DNA of 19,530 nt, taken from NCBI GenBank assembly GCA_017412025.1, contig JAFQOY010000264.1, forward strand, positions 1 through 19,530, given 5' to 3'. Shown in pieces: positions 6,689 through 13,225 of this stretch (the stretch's first letter is position 1; each line of letters starts with the position of its first letter). Position numbers and translations under genes: made by a program. The DNA is from Clostridia bacterium. Lineage in GTDB: Bacteria; Bacillota_A; Clostridia; Christensenellales; Aristaeellaceae. The notes beneath the pieces are model-generated. The model saw only the letters and a program-made list of their open reading frames with translations, did not search any database and was not told the DNA's origin.

Positions 6689-7505
6689 GAGTTTTTATTC
6701 TTACAAGAACACAAGCTCTGCCCACTGTCCGTGCCATATGGCCTCCAATGAGATTCTCAGCGGACTGAACGAAAGGGTCTGCATCCAGGTGCAGCGCGTG
6801 TATGACAGCTGCCTGTATCAGGAGCAGCTCAGCGAGCAGCGGGTGACGCTGGTGAGCTACGGCCTGGTGCCCGGCAGCGGCGGCTGCGCCGGAAATGACC
6901 AGGCTGGCGAATGCACCCAGCCGGTGATGCCCATCACGTTTGAAAGCTGCCGCTCGACGACCACAGAGGGAACGATCCGCAACCTGTCCGTGGAGCGCCT
7001 GTGCGACCGTCCATGCTTCGCGCGTGTGAAGGGTCAGATCGATCTGCCCATCGACATCCTCTTTACCGACGCTGCCTGCAGGGAGTATATCGGCCGCGGC
7101 GTGGTGACGGTGGATCGCGACGTGCTGCTCTCCATTCCGGATGAATCCATCGTGCCCTACAGCATTGAGGCGATGGTATCCGCGATCTGCGTATCCGGTA
7201 CATATGTCGGCAACAATGTCTTTGAGCTGGAGGTCTGCGTGACCGTTGTGCTCAAGGTGCTGGCGAAGGTGGAAATGCTTGTGCCCAGCTACGGCTTCTG
7301 CGATGTGCCGCCGTGCGAGGAGTTTGCCGATTCTGTATGCGATGAATTCTTCTCGCTGCCGCTCTTTCCGCAGGCGCTGTGCAATGACGACAGCCTGCGC
7401 GCACGCAATGTCGCCTGCACCTGCGGCACATATCAGAGCACGACGGGGCTTGGCTGCAGCGCGGGCGTGCCTGCGGCGGGCGGCTGCGGCTGCAGCAGAA
7501 TGTGA
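6687..7505 (+). CDS. Cysteine-rich protein, possible spore-coat/exosporium component
   Basis: 272 residues from an ATG with AAGGAGG 8 bases upstream. It has 21 cysteines (about 8%), including a CPC near residue 15, a CTC near 253 and a Gly-rich end GGCGCSRM. There is no signal peptide or membrane helix. The middle alternates short beta-like hydrophobic runs (QIDLPIDILF, VFELEVCVTVVLKVLAKVEMLV) with acidic loops. I do not recognise a named family. Cys-rich, non-secreted proteins of this kind next to sporulation genes (spoIIP follows) are often mother-cell coat proteins cross-linked by disulphides; this role is inferred. A strong terminator ends the transcript right after it. It could be read through from the motor operon, since no terminator lies between them. 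Confidence 0.7.
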   Translation: MSFYSYKNTSSAHCPCHMASNEILSGLNERVCIQVQRVYDSCLYQEQLSEQRVTLVSYGLVPGSGGCAGNDQAGECTQPVMPITFESCRSTTTEGTIRNLSVERLCDRPCFARVKGQIDLPIDILFTDAACREYIGRGVVTVDRDVLLSIPDESIVPYSIEAMVSAICVSGTYVGNNVFELEVCVTVVLKVLAKVEMLVPSYGFCDVPPCEEFADSVCDEFFSLPLFPQALCNDDSLRARNVACTCGTYQSTTGLGCSAGVPAAGGCGCSRM

Positions 7506-7514
7506 TCTTCCGGG

Positions 7515-7548
7515 CGGGCTGAAATCCAGACGGGTTTCAGCCCGTTTT
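7515..7548 (+). terminator. Rho-independent terminator after the Cys-rich gene
   Basis: A 10-bp perfect stem (CGGGCTGAAA/TTTCAGCCCG) extends to 13 bp with one G-U pair, has loop AGAC, and runs into TTTT. Confidence 0.88.
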
Positions 7549-7576
7549 CATATTCGCATGCAGGCGCTCATAGATT
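7548..7576 (+). promoter_or_regulatory. Sigma-E-type promoter of spoIIP
   Basis: TCATATT fits the sigma-E -35 pattern KMATATT at all seven positions. After exactly 14 bases comes CATAGATT, seven of eight matches to CATACAHT. The predicted start near base 7583 leaves a leader of about 25 bases. Mother-cell sigma-E control of spoIIP is known in Bacillus subtilis. Confidence 0.65.
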
Positions 7577-7607
7577 CTAGGGAAAACATGCATGCAGGAG
7601 GACGCGG

Positions 7608-8435
7608 ATGCGCAGGCGAGGGAAACTCTTGGGTGCGGCGGCGCTGGCTGTGCTGGCGGCGCTGGCCGTTTTGCCGCTGGCAGGGATGCGCGCATGCGCG
7701 CAGAAAATACCGCTGACGATTGAAGTGATCGCGCCGCAGGACAGTGCGCTGGAGGCGGCTGCCAGAGCGCAGGAGACGGATGCGCCCCGCGTGCTGATTT
7801 ACCACACGCATACGTGGGAAGCCTATGAGATGACGGCGGATGCGCAGTATACGCCGACGGAAACGTGGCGGACGAAGGACGAGCGCTGCAACATGATACG
7901 CATAGGCGGCGAATTGGCGCAGGAACTGAGGAAGCTTGGATTTGAGGTCGTGCACGATCAGACGGCGTTCGAACCGCCGAATCTGTCGCAGGCGTATGAG
8001 CGATCGCTTGACATGCTGCGCGAAAGACTGGACGCCGGAGAGCGATACGATTATATCCTGGATGTGCACCGGGACGCATACAGCGGGCTGTACAACGGCG
8101 CGAACTGGGTGAAAAGCGGAGAAGAGGAAATCGCCTACGTGATGATGCTGGTGGGCAAGGGGACGGGCGCGACAGGCTCGGGCTTTGATGAGCGGCCGGA
8201 CTGGCCCAGGAACCTCGACCTCGCGCAGCGCATCACCGACGCCATGAACGCACAGACGCCGGGCGTATCGCGCGAGGTGAAGGTCAAGACCGGAAGGTTC
8301 AATCAGCATGTATCCACAGGCGCGCTGCTCATTGAGGTGGGCAACAACCGCAATACGCTCAGGCAGGCGCTGGCGGCGTGTCCGGTGATTGCGGCGGCTA
8401 TTGCGCAGGTGCATGCACAGGGTATGTCAGATTAG
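7608..8435 (+). CDS. spoIIP: Stage II sporulation protein P, peptidoglycan hydrolase
   Basis: 275 residues with AGGAGG about 8 bases before the ATG. Residues ~8-32 form an N-terminal signal-anchor; the rest faces the intermembrane space at the sporulation septum. SpoIIP is the amidase/endopeptidase of the DMP (SpoIID-SpoIIM-SpoIIP) engulfment machine. Family active-site segments are present: LIYHTHTWEAY with His66, His68 and Glu71; YILDVHRDA with His154; and LLIEVGNNRNT with Glu243. It is shorter than the ~400-residue Bacillus protein because the region between the anchor and the catalytic domain is reduced. Its 3' end overlaps the convergent sigG by 9 bases. Confidence 0.93.
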   Translation: MRRRGKLLGAAALAVLAALAVLPLAGMRACAQKIPLTIEVIAPQDSALEAAARAQETDAPRVLIYHTHTWEAYEMTADAQYTPTETWRTKDERCNMIRIGGELAQELRKLGFEVVHDQTAFEPPNLSQAYERSLDMLRERLDAGERYDYILDVHRDAYSGLYNGANWVKSGEEEIAYVMMLVGKGTGATGSGFDERPDWPRNLDLAQRITDAMNAQTPGVSREVKVKTGRFNQHVSTGALLIEVGNNRNTLRQALAACPVIAAAIAQVHAQGMSD

Positions 8436-9200
8436 CTTTTTCATGTGCGCCAGCGCGGACTTTTCCAGACGGGAGACCTGCGCCTGGCTGATGCCGATTT
8501 CGCTGGCGACCTCCATCTGCGTGCGCCCCTGAAAGAAGCGCAGGCCGAGGATGCGCTGTTCGCGTTCGCTGAGCCTGCGCATGGCCTCGCGGATGGCGAT
8601 GTTCTGCAGCCAGCCGTCCTGCGAAACGCTCTCGTCGCGCACCTGGTCGCCGATGGTCAGCGCGTCGGACTCGTCCCCGCCGATAGGCTCGCACAGGCTG
8701 ACGGGATCCTGGATGGCTTCAAGCGCCAGCGTGACGTCCTCCTCGCTCAGCTCCATCAGCTTTGCGATTTCGGCGATGGTCGGCTCACGGCCCATCTCCG
8801 CCTGCAGCCTGTCGCGAGCGCCAAGCGCCTTGTAGGCGACGTCGCGCAGGGAGCGGCTGACGCGGATGGCGTTGTTGTCGCGCAGATAGCGGCGGATTTC
8901 GCCGATGATCATAGGCACGGCATATGTGGAAAAGCGTACGTTCTGTGTGACGTCGAAATTGTCGAGCGCCTTGATCAGCCCGATACAGCCGACCTGAAAC
9001 AGGTCGTCCACGTTTTCCGTCCGGTGATGAAACCGCTGCAGGACGCTGAGCACGAGACGCAGGTTGCCGCGGATGAATTCTTCGCGGGCGGCCGCATCGC
9101 CGCCGTGCACAAGGGGAAACAGCTCGCGCATGCGTTCATTGGTAATCACAGGCAGGGTGGATGTATCCACACCGCAGATTTCAACTTTGCCGATGGCCAT
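8427..9200 (-). CDS. sigG: RNA polymerase sigma-G factor (late forespore)
   Basis: 257 residues; GGAGG sits 8 bases before the ATG. Characteristic sequence includes the N-terminal MAIGKVEICGVDTSTLPV, region 2 (DDLFQVGCIGLIKALDNFDVTQNVRFSTYAVPMIIGEIRRYLRD), region 3 (GREPTIAEIAKLMELSEEDV) and region 4 (SEREQRILGLRFFQGRTQMEVASEIGISQAQVSRLEK). Sigma-G drives late forespore genes after engulfment. In many Clostridia sigG lies in the same orientation with sigE and ymxH-nrdR; here it is divergent from the ymxH-like gene and spoIIGA-sigE is absent. A candidate autoregulated promoter precedes it. No terminator lies between it and spoIIP. Confidence 0.96.
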   Translation of the reverse strand: MAIGKVEICGVDTSTLPVITNERMRELFPLVHGGDAAAREEFIRGNLRLVLSVLQRFHHRTENVDDLFQVGCIGLIKALDNFDVTQNVRFSTYAVPMIIGEIRRYLRDNNAIRVSRSLRDVAYKALGARDRLQAEMGREPTIAEIAKLMELSEEDVTLALEAIQDPVSLCEPIGGDESDALTIGDQVRDESVSQDGWLQNIAIREAMRRLSEREQRILGLRFFQGRTQMEVASEIGISQAQVSRLEKSALAHMKKLI

Positions 9201-9230
9201 TTGTCATGCCTCCTCATGTGAAGATACATG

Positions 9231-9260
9231 CATTATGACGGCGGCCAAATCAAAATATTC
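9231..9260 (-). promoter_or_regulatory. Candidate sigma-G-dependent promoter of sigG
   Basis: On the minus strand GAATA (fits GHATR) is followed after 18 bases by CATAATG (six of seven matches to CATnnTA). Predicted start is near base 9224, about 24 bases before the ATG. Positive autoregulation of sigG by its own product is known in Bacillus. Confidence 0.5.
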
Positions 9261-9344
9261 GTCCGCCGGCATGGCATAATTCCGGCCTTCGGGCATATAG
9301 CGATGCGGCATGCAGGTGCAGATTTTTGAAAAGGAGGAAGACGT

Positions 9345-9590
9345 ATGACGTTTTCAGATCTGAGAAAAAAGGACGTCATCTGCGTATCGGACGGAAGGCT
9401 GCTCGGGCGCGTATCGGATCTGGTGATCGAGGCGTCAAGCGGGCAGATTCTTGCCGTGCTCATCCCTTCGGGCACGGGCGTCGGCTGCATCTGGCACGGC
9501 GAAAAAAGCCAGACGAGCATTGCCTGGCAGCAGATTGCCTGCATCGGCGACGACGTGATTCTGGTGTCGCATACGCCGCGCTGCAAATAA
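9345..9590 (+). CDS. ymxH: YlmC/YmxH family PRC-barrel sporulation-associated protein
   Basis: 81 residues with a near-consensus AAAGGAGG 8 bases before the ATG. It is a single small PRC-barrel: FSDLRKKDVICVSDGRLLGRVSDLVIEASSGQILAVLIP, a variable loop GTGVGCIWHGEKS, then a strand-rich end IAWQQIACIGDDVILV. YlmC/YmxH proteins are conserved in spore formers near sigG and nrdR, as here, but their molecular role is not settled. It is divergent from sigG and lies just before the nrdR promoter. No convincing own terminator is visible. Confidence 0.85.
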   Translation: MTFSDLRKKDVICVSDGRLLGRVSDLVIEASSGQILAVLIPSGTGVGCIWHGEKSQTSIAWQQIACIGDDVILVSHTPRCK

Positions 9591-9612
9591 ACGCCGGCGC
9601 GCAAAAAGAAGG

Positions 9613-9641
9613 TTTACGTGAGCGGCGCAAGCGGGTATAAT
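9613..9641 (+). promoter_or_regulatory. Sigma-A-type promoter of nrdR
   Basis: TTTACG and a perfect TATAAT are separated by 17 bases. The leader to the nrdR ATG is about 110 bases and contains a short ORF. No NrdR-box-like element is obvious. Confidence 0.75.
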
Positions 9642-9655
9642 AAGGGGAACGCAGA

Positions 9656-9742
9656 ATGAACCGGCATGCTGCCGGACGGGACGTGCTGCGGCCGGCGCTG
9701 ATACGCCCGGAAAAGATTGACAGAACAAAAGAATTCCTCTGA
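9656..9742 (+). CDS. Possible 28-residue leader ORF upstream of nrdR
   Basis: ATG is preceded by AGGGG 8 bases upstream and lies just after the predicted nrdR transcription start. It encodes MNRHAAGRDVLRPALIRPEK plus eight residues (IDRTKEFL) and stops 16 bases before the nrdR ATG, so terminating ribosomes would sit next to the nrdR ribosome-binding site. Its start overlaps a CCGGCA/TGCCGG hairpin. The peptide resembles nothing I know. It could be a coupling or regulatory leader or a chance ORF. Confidence 0.3.
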   Translation: MNRHAAGRDVLRPALIRPEKIDRTKEFL

Positions 9743-9758
9743 AAAGGAGAATATATCC

Positions 9759-10226
9759 ATGAAATGCATTTATTGCAATTGTACGGAGAGCCGCGTGGTG
9801 GATTCGCGCCCGACGGAGGACGGCGCCATCCGCCGCCGCCGCGAGTGCGAACGGTGCCAGAAGCGCTTTACCACCTATGAGAAGATTGAGATGCTGCCGG
9901 TGTTCATCGTCAAGAAGGATAAGCGGCGCGAGCCGTTTGACGCGGCGAAGGTGCGCAGCGGCATTCTCAAGGCGTGCGAAAAGCGGCCGGTGCCGATTGA
10001 GGAAATCGAAAAGCTCGTCTCGCGCATCGAGACAAGCGCCTGCCGCCAGATGGAGCAGGAGATCACCAGCGAGCAGATCGGCCTGATGGTCATGGACGGG
10101 CTCAAGGATCTTGACGAGGTGGCGTATATCCGCTTTGCGTCGGTATACCGCCAGTTCAAGGATGTGCAGTCCTTTATGCTCGAATTGCAGCAGCTGCTTG
10201 ACGCCCAGAAAAAGACGGACGAATAA
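9759..10226 (+). CDS. nrdR: Transcriptional repressor NrdR
   Basis: 155 residues; the ATG has AAGGAG about 9 bases upstream. The N-terminal zinc ribbon has Cys3, Cys6, Cys30 and Cys33 (MKCIYCNC and RRRECERCQKRF), followed by the conserved TTYEKIE. The ATP-cone domain covers ~47-137 (FIVKKDKRREPFDAAKVRSGI, then YIRFASVYRQFKD). NrdR binds ATP/dATP and represses ribonucleotide reductase genes. Length and motifs are normal. Its stop lies only 22 bases before the spoIVB leader hairpin; read-through into spoIVB is likely because no U-rich terminator is seen. Confidence 0.96.
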   Translation: MKCIYCNCTESRVVDSRPTEDGAIRRRRECERCQKRFTTYEKIEMLPVFIVKKDKRREPFDAAKVRSGILKACEKRPVPIEEIEKLVSRIETSACRQMEQEITSEQIGLMVMDGLKDLDEVAYIRFASVYRQFKDVQSFMLELQQLLDAQKKTDE

Positions 10227-10228
10227 AA

Positions 10229-10258
10229 GGATAACGCGCACGGTAAATGCTCATGCTT
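10229..10258 (+). promoter_or_regulatory. Candidate sigma-G-type promoter of spoIVB
   Basis: GGATA (four of five against GHATR) and CATGCTT (six of seven against CATnnTA) are separated by 18 bases. The predicted start at about 10265 falls inside the loop side of the leader hairpin, so such a transcript would lack the hairpin's left outer arm. Bacillus spoIVB is transcribed by sigma-F and sigma-G. Confidence 0.4.
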
Positions 10259-10290
10259 TCAGTGAAGTTCATTCACTGGGGGCATGAGCA
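10248..10290 (+). promoter_or_regulatory. RNA hairpin sequestering the spoIVB ribosome-binding site
   Basis: TGCTCATGC pairs perfectly with GCATGAGCA, and CAGTGAA with TTCACTG. The three bases between, TTT and GGG, can form G-U pairs, giving a continuous 19-bp stem with loop GTTCA. The right arm covers the GGGGG Shine-Dalgarno tract and reaches the start codon. No T run follows, so it is not a normal terminator. Confidence 0.65.
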
Positions 10291-11363
10291 TGAAAGATAA
10301 ATGGCGGCATGGAATCGGGATTGCGCTGGCAGTGGCTGCGGTTGGCTGCATGCCGCTGATGGATCAAAGCGCCGCACAGGACGGAGGCGGTCATACCTCT
10401 GCCTTTGCGGCGGATGAAGCGGCGGTCGAAACGGGGCTGCCCGCCGCGCCGCGGTATCTGATTCCAGGCGGACAGGTCGTCGGCGTTGCGCTCAAAACGC
10501 GGGGCGTGCTCGTCGTGGCGAAGGCGGACGGCGGCAGACAGGGCGCGCAGCTTCGCGTCGGGGACGTGATCCTGTCCGTTCAGGGCGAACAGGTCGACAG
10601 CGCGCAGGAGCTGGCCGAGCAGGTTGACAGCGCGGGGGCGGACAGCGTGGAGCTTGCCGTCATGCGCGCGGGCAAAGAGGTGACGCTTCAGGCCGCCTCG
10701 CCTCTGGACGGAGTGGACGGCAGGAGAAGGCTGGGCGTCTGGGTGCGCGACAGCACGGCGGGCGTGGGTACGCTCTCCTATATCGATCCCGTCAGCCGCG
10801 CATACGGCGCGCTGGGGCATGCGATTGTCGATGCGGACACGGGCAGCATGCTGAGCCTGCAGGATGGCGCGCTGATGAATGCGCGCGTCGTCGGCGTGGT
10901 GCGCGGGCAGAGCGGGCGCGCGGGTGAGCTGCGCGGCAGCTTCCTCAAGGAGAACCGGCAGATCGGCTCGCTTGAACTCAACAGCGAATTTGGCATATAC
11001 GGCCGGATGGACGAGGCGCTGCAGGCGGCGCTGTATCCGCAGGGGCTGCCTGTCGGCACGAGGGACGAGGTGCATCCGGGCCCTGCGGCGATCATATCGA
11101 CCGTCGATCAAAACGGGCCGCAGGAGTATGCTATCGAAATTGAGCGCTGCTTTGCGCAGAGCCAGCCGGGGCAGAAGAACATGGTCATCCGTGTGACGGA
11201 CGGACGGCTGATTGAAAAGACGGGCGGCATTGTGCAGGGCATGAGCGGCTCGCCCATTATTCAGGATGGGAGAATTGTGGGGGCGGTGACCCATGTGCTG
11301 GTCAACGACCCGACAAGAGGGTACGGAATCTTTATCGAGAATATGCTGGATGCGGCAGGATGA
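10290..11363 (+). CDS. spoIVB: SpoIVB serine peptidase (S55), sigma-K checkpoint signal
   Basis: 357 residues. I chose the second ATG because GGGGG lies 7 bases before it but only one base before the ATG at 10284. Residues ~7-25 are an N-terminal membrane segment. The segment LIPGGQVVGVALKTRGVLVVA opens a PDZ domain (to ~120), and the S55 catalytic domain follows. It has GALGHAIVD with His177 and GGIVQGMSGSPII with Ser321, matching the catalytic His and Ser of SpoIVB. SpoIVB is secreted from the forespore and cleaves SpoIVFA to release pro-sigma-K processing. In Bacillus it sits directly before spo0A; here a minus-strand peptidase gene comes between. Translation is probably controlled by the leader hairpin. 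Confidence 0.93.
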   Translation: MKDKWRHGIGIALAVAAVGCMPLMDQSAAQDGGGHTSAFAADEAAVETGLPAAPRYLIPGGQVVGVALKTRGVLVVAKADGGRQGAQLRVGDVILSVQGEQVDSAQELAEQVDSAGADSVELAVMRAGKEVTLQAASPLDGVDGRRRLGVWVRDSTAGVGTLSYIDPVSRAYGALGHAIVDADTGSMLSLQDGALMNARVVGVVRGQSGRAGELRGSFLKENRQIGSLELNSEFGIYGRMDEALQAALYPQGLPVGTRDEVHPGPAAIISTVDQNGPQEYAIEIERCFAQSQPGQKNMVIRVTDGRLIEKTGGIVQGMSGSPIIQDGRIVGAVTHVLVNDPTRGYGIFIENMLDAAG

Positions 11364-11367
11364 GATG

Positions 11368-11406
11368 AAAAAGCAATGCAGCGCGTGTCTCGTTGCATTG
11401 CTTTTT
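11368..11406. terminator. Bidirectional terminator between spoIVB and the C39-like peptidase
   Basis: A perfect 13-bp stem (AAAAAGCAATGCA/TGCATTGCTTTTT) with a 13-base loop sits 4 bases after the spoIVB stop. It carries T runs in both directions, suited to the two convergent genes. Confidence 0.88.
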
Positions 11407-11454
11407 TGCTGCCTTCTATTCAGGCATGAACGGCGCTGTTTGACGAAACCGCCG

Positions 11455-12057
11455 TCATGTTCCTTCACCGACAGAGACAAAGATTCTGCCGATGGGGGTG
11501 TTCATATAGTTTTCCAGCTCCGCTTCCGTCAGCCTGATCTTGGAGGACAGGGGATCGCAGACCAGGAACACATCGTTTTCGTATCCGTACAGGACAATCC
11601 AGTGCAGCGCATGATCGTGCAGGCCGTCCGCATCGCCGGGGATGATGGTTTCCAGAATGATCTGCCTGCCTGCGTCCAGCTCCTGCCGGAGGGAGGCGCA
11701 GGTGACGGAAGCCCCGGTTGAAATCCGGATGCGATCCCTGCATTTTTCCGCCTCGGTCCGGTATTCGGCGAGCAGCTGGTCAAACAGCTTCCTGGGGAAG
11801 TAACCGCTTTGGTTGTCCATCATCTGCGGAGAGGAATGAACCAGATGAACGCTCAGACCGTTTCGGGACAGAGCGTTGGCCAGCGCCGCGCCGCTTACGC
11901 CCCGGAAAGCCTGGGAACGGTACAGATGATACAGCTTCATCTCCTGCTTCTGCGTGGGATATTCAATCTTTCCATACAGGTCAAGGAGCATCAGCATGCA
12001 CGCAGGGCCGCATGTCTCCATGCTGTGCTGATGAAAGAAGCGGATTTTTCTTCTCAT
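11455..12057 (-). CDS. C39-like (papain-fold) cysteine peptidase, stand-alone domain
   Basis: 200 residues starting at the ATG preceded by AGAGGG about 7 bases upstream; the frame remains open further upstream without a comparable site. The N-terminal HQHSMETCGPACMLMLLDLYG holds Cys16 in the C39-type QxxxxxCG context (Gln10), and the C-terminal half has LHWIVLYGYENDVFLVCDPL with His152 and Asp168 in the usual order. C39 peptidases cleave double-glycine leader peptides, usually fused to an ABC exporter; stand-alone C39-like domains also occur and their substrates are mostly unknown. No signal peptide or membrane helix is seen, so it is probably cytoplasmic. No transporter or Gly-Gly precursor adjoins. 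The gene separates spoIVB from spo0A, which normally adjoin, and suggests an insertion. Confidence 0.78.
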   Translation of the reverse strand: MRRKIRFFHQHSMETCGPACMLMLLDLYGKIEYPTQKQEMKLYHLYRSQAFRGVSGAALANALSRNGLSVHLVHSSPQMMDNQSGYFPRKLFDQLLAEYRTEAEKCRDRIRISTGASVTCASLRQELDAGRQIILETIIPGDADGLHDHALHWIVLYGYENDVFLVCDPLSSKIRLTEAELENYMNTPIGRIFVSVGEGT

Positions 12058-12486
12058 GCGTATTCCCTCTCTGGTTATGGATCTGTCATACTCTGCTATG
12101 GTCGCAGGGCGGTGCAGGCATATGCCATAAAGCGTTCCGCGCTTATGCTGAGCCGTATGCGCAGATTGGCTGTGCCGGGCTGCTTTTATCAGTATAATCC
12201 CTTTCGGCATAAATGGCAATGACTGGGCCGGATTATGGCTGCGCGCTGCAGGAATCCTGCCTTTGGTTGGTGTTTTCAGGCGATTCATTGCGCTAAAATC
12301 AGGACGTCCGGCAGCAGATGGAAGCGGTTATGCGCAATCGGCAGAACCGCATATCAGGCGACTGCCATGCATATGATGAAGATAACCTGCCGTTTCGCAG
12401 AGCAGAACGCCTGTCTGAGATAGGCTTGCGAAGGCGCAGACGCCGGAGGCGAAGCAGGAGGCAGGGGGAAAGCAGGTTTTGCGCAA
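12058..12486. other. 429-base non-coding stretch between the C39-like gene and the Spo0A-like gene
   Basis: It holds the C39 gene's promoter and its structured leader of about 127 bases, including the perfect palindrome GGCATATGCC (12117-12126) followed by a hairpin (12126-12147). The right half holds GCAGGA-A-TCCTGC and purine-rich sequence before the Spo0A-like gene. I find no convincing sigma-A, sigma-H or 0A-box promoter for that gene, and no coding frame with a ribosome-binding site. Confidence 0.5.
12191..12219 (-). promoter_or_regulatory. Sigma-A-type promoter of the C39-like peptidase gene
   Basis: On the minus strand TTGCCA and TATACT are separated by 17 bases, giving a leader of about 127 bases before the ATG. 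Confidence 0.7.
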
Positions 12487-13224
12487 ATGAAGAGGAGAAT
12501 CAATGTGCTGTTTGCGATGCGGGATCAACAGACGGCCCGCAGCCTGCAGCGGGAGATGGACGATGAGGAAAACCTGTCCATTGCGGTTGTCTGCAGCGGG
12601 GATGCGGCCTATGAAAGCGCATGTCGCTTCAGGCCGGACATCCTGGTGCTGGAGGCTGCGCTGCCCGGTATGGACGGGCCGGGGGTGATTGACCGGCTCA
12701 GAGGACGCTACGGCGGGCGGATGCCCCGCATCGTCTGCGGAACGGCGACGCCGTTTGGCCAGACGGCTTTTATCCGGCGCGGCGCACAGGGGATTGTCTG
12801 CTTGCCGTGGAACAGGGATGAACTCCGCGCCGCGCTCTGCCTGCAGATCGAGGCGTTTGACGCGGAGATCGACTGGGAAAGCGCCCGGGCTGCTTATCCG
12901 CGCGCATGCGCGCTGCTCTCGCAGATCGGCATGAAGGAAACGCTCAGGGGCTACGCCTATCTGGCCTGGGCGGCTGCGCTCGCGCGCCAAAACGAAACGC
13001 GGCTGTGGAGCGTCGGCGAGCGGCTGTACGGGCCGATCGCAGAGCGGTTTTCAACCACGCCGCAGAGCGTGGAGCGCCTGATCCGCCATGCGGTGGAAAG
13101 CACGATGGACGCGGCAAAATCCGGCGCGGTGTACAGCTTCTTCGGCAACACCATCGATCCCACGCGCGGAAAGCCGACCAATGCGCAGATGCTTGCCCTG
13201 CTGCTGCAGAAAATGAATCTGTAA
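12487..13224 (+). CDS. spo0A: Spo0A-family regulator with degenerate receiver domain
   Basis: 245 residues. The C-terminal half is a clear Spo0A DNA-binding domain: LRGYAYLAWAAALA, LYGPIAERFSTTPQSVERLIRHAVE (recognition helix SVERLIRHA) and FFGNTIDPTRGKPTNAQMLALLLQKM. Position after spoIVB supports orthology. The receiver (1-118) keeps the fold but loses its chemistry. The acidic pair of Bacillus Spo0A (Asp10-Asp11) aligns with Met11-Arg12, the phospho-accepting Asp56 is Glu56 in LVLEAALPGMDG, and the conserved Lys108 of ILKPF is Leu in VCLPW. Phosphorelay control therefore looks impossible; Glu56 could mimic phosphorylation or the protein may be regulated otherwise. The ATG has only a distant AGGGGG (17 bases away). 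A GTG at 12505 has AGAGGAG 8 bases upstream but would cut into the first beta-strand. It may be a paralogue if a normal Spo0A exists elsewhere. Confidence 0.85.
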   Translation: MKRRINVLFAMRDQQTARSLQREMDDEENLSIAVVCSGDAAYESACRFRPDILVLEAALPGMDGPGVIDRLRGRYGGRMPRIVCGTATPFGQTAFIRRGAQGIVCLPWNRDELRAALCLQIEAFDAEIDWESARAAYPRACALLSQIGMKETLRGYAYLAWAAALARQNETRLWSVGERLYGPIAERFSTTPQSVERLIRHAVESTMDAAKSGAVYSFFGNTIDPTRGKPTNAQMLALLLQKMNL

Positions 13225-13225
13225 A

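Noticed and set aside
10248..10290. Ordinary terminator of nrdR
   Set aside because: The hairpin has no following T run and its right arm covers the spoIVB Shine-Dalgarno site, so a translational role is more likely.
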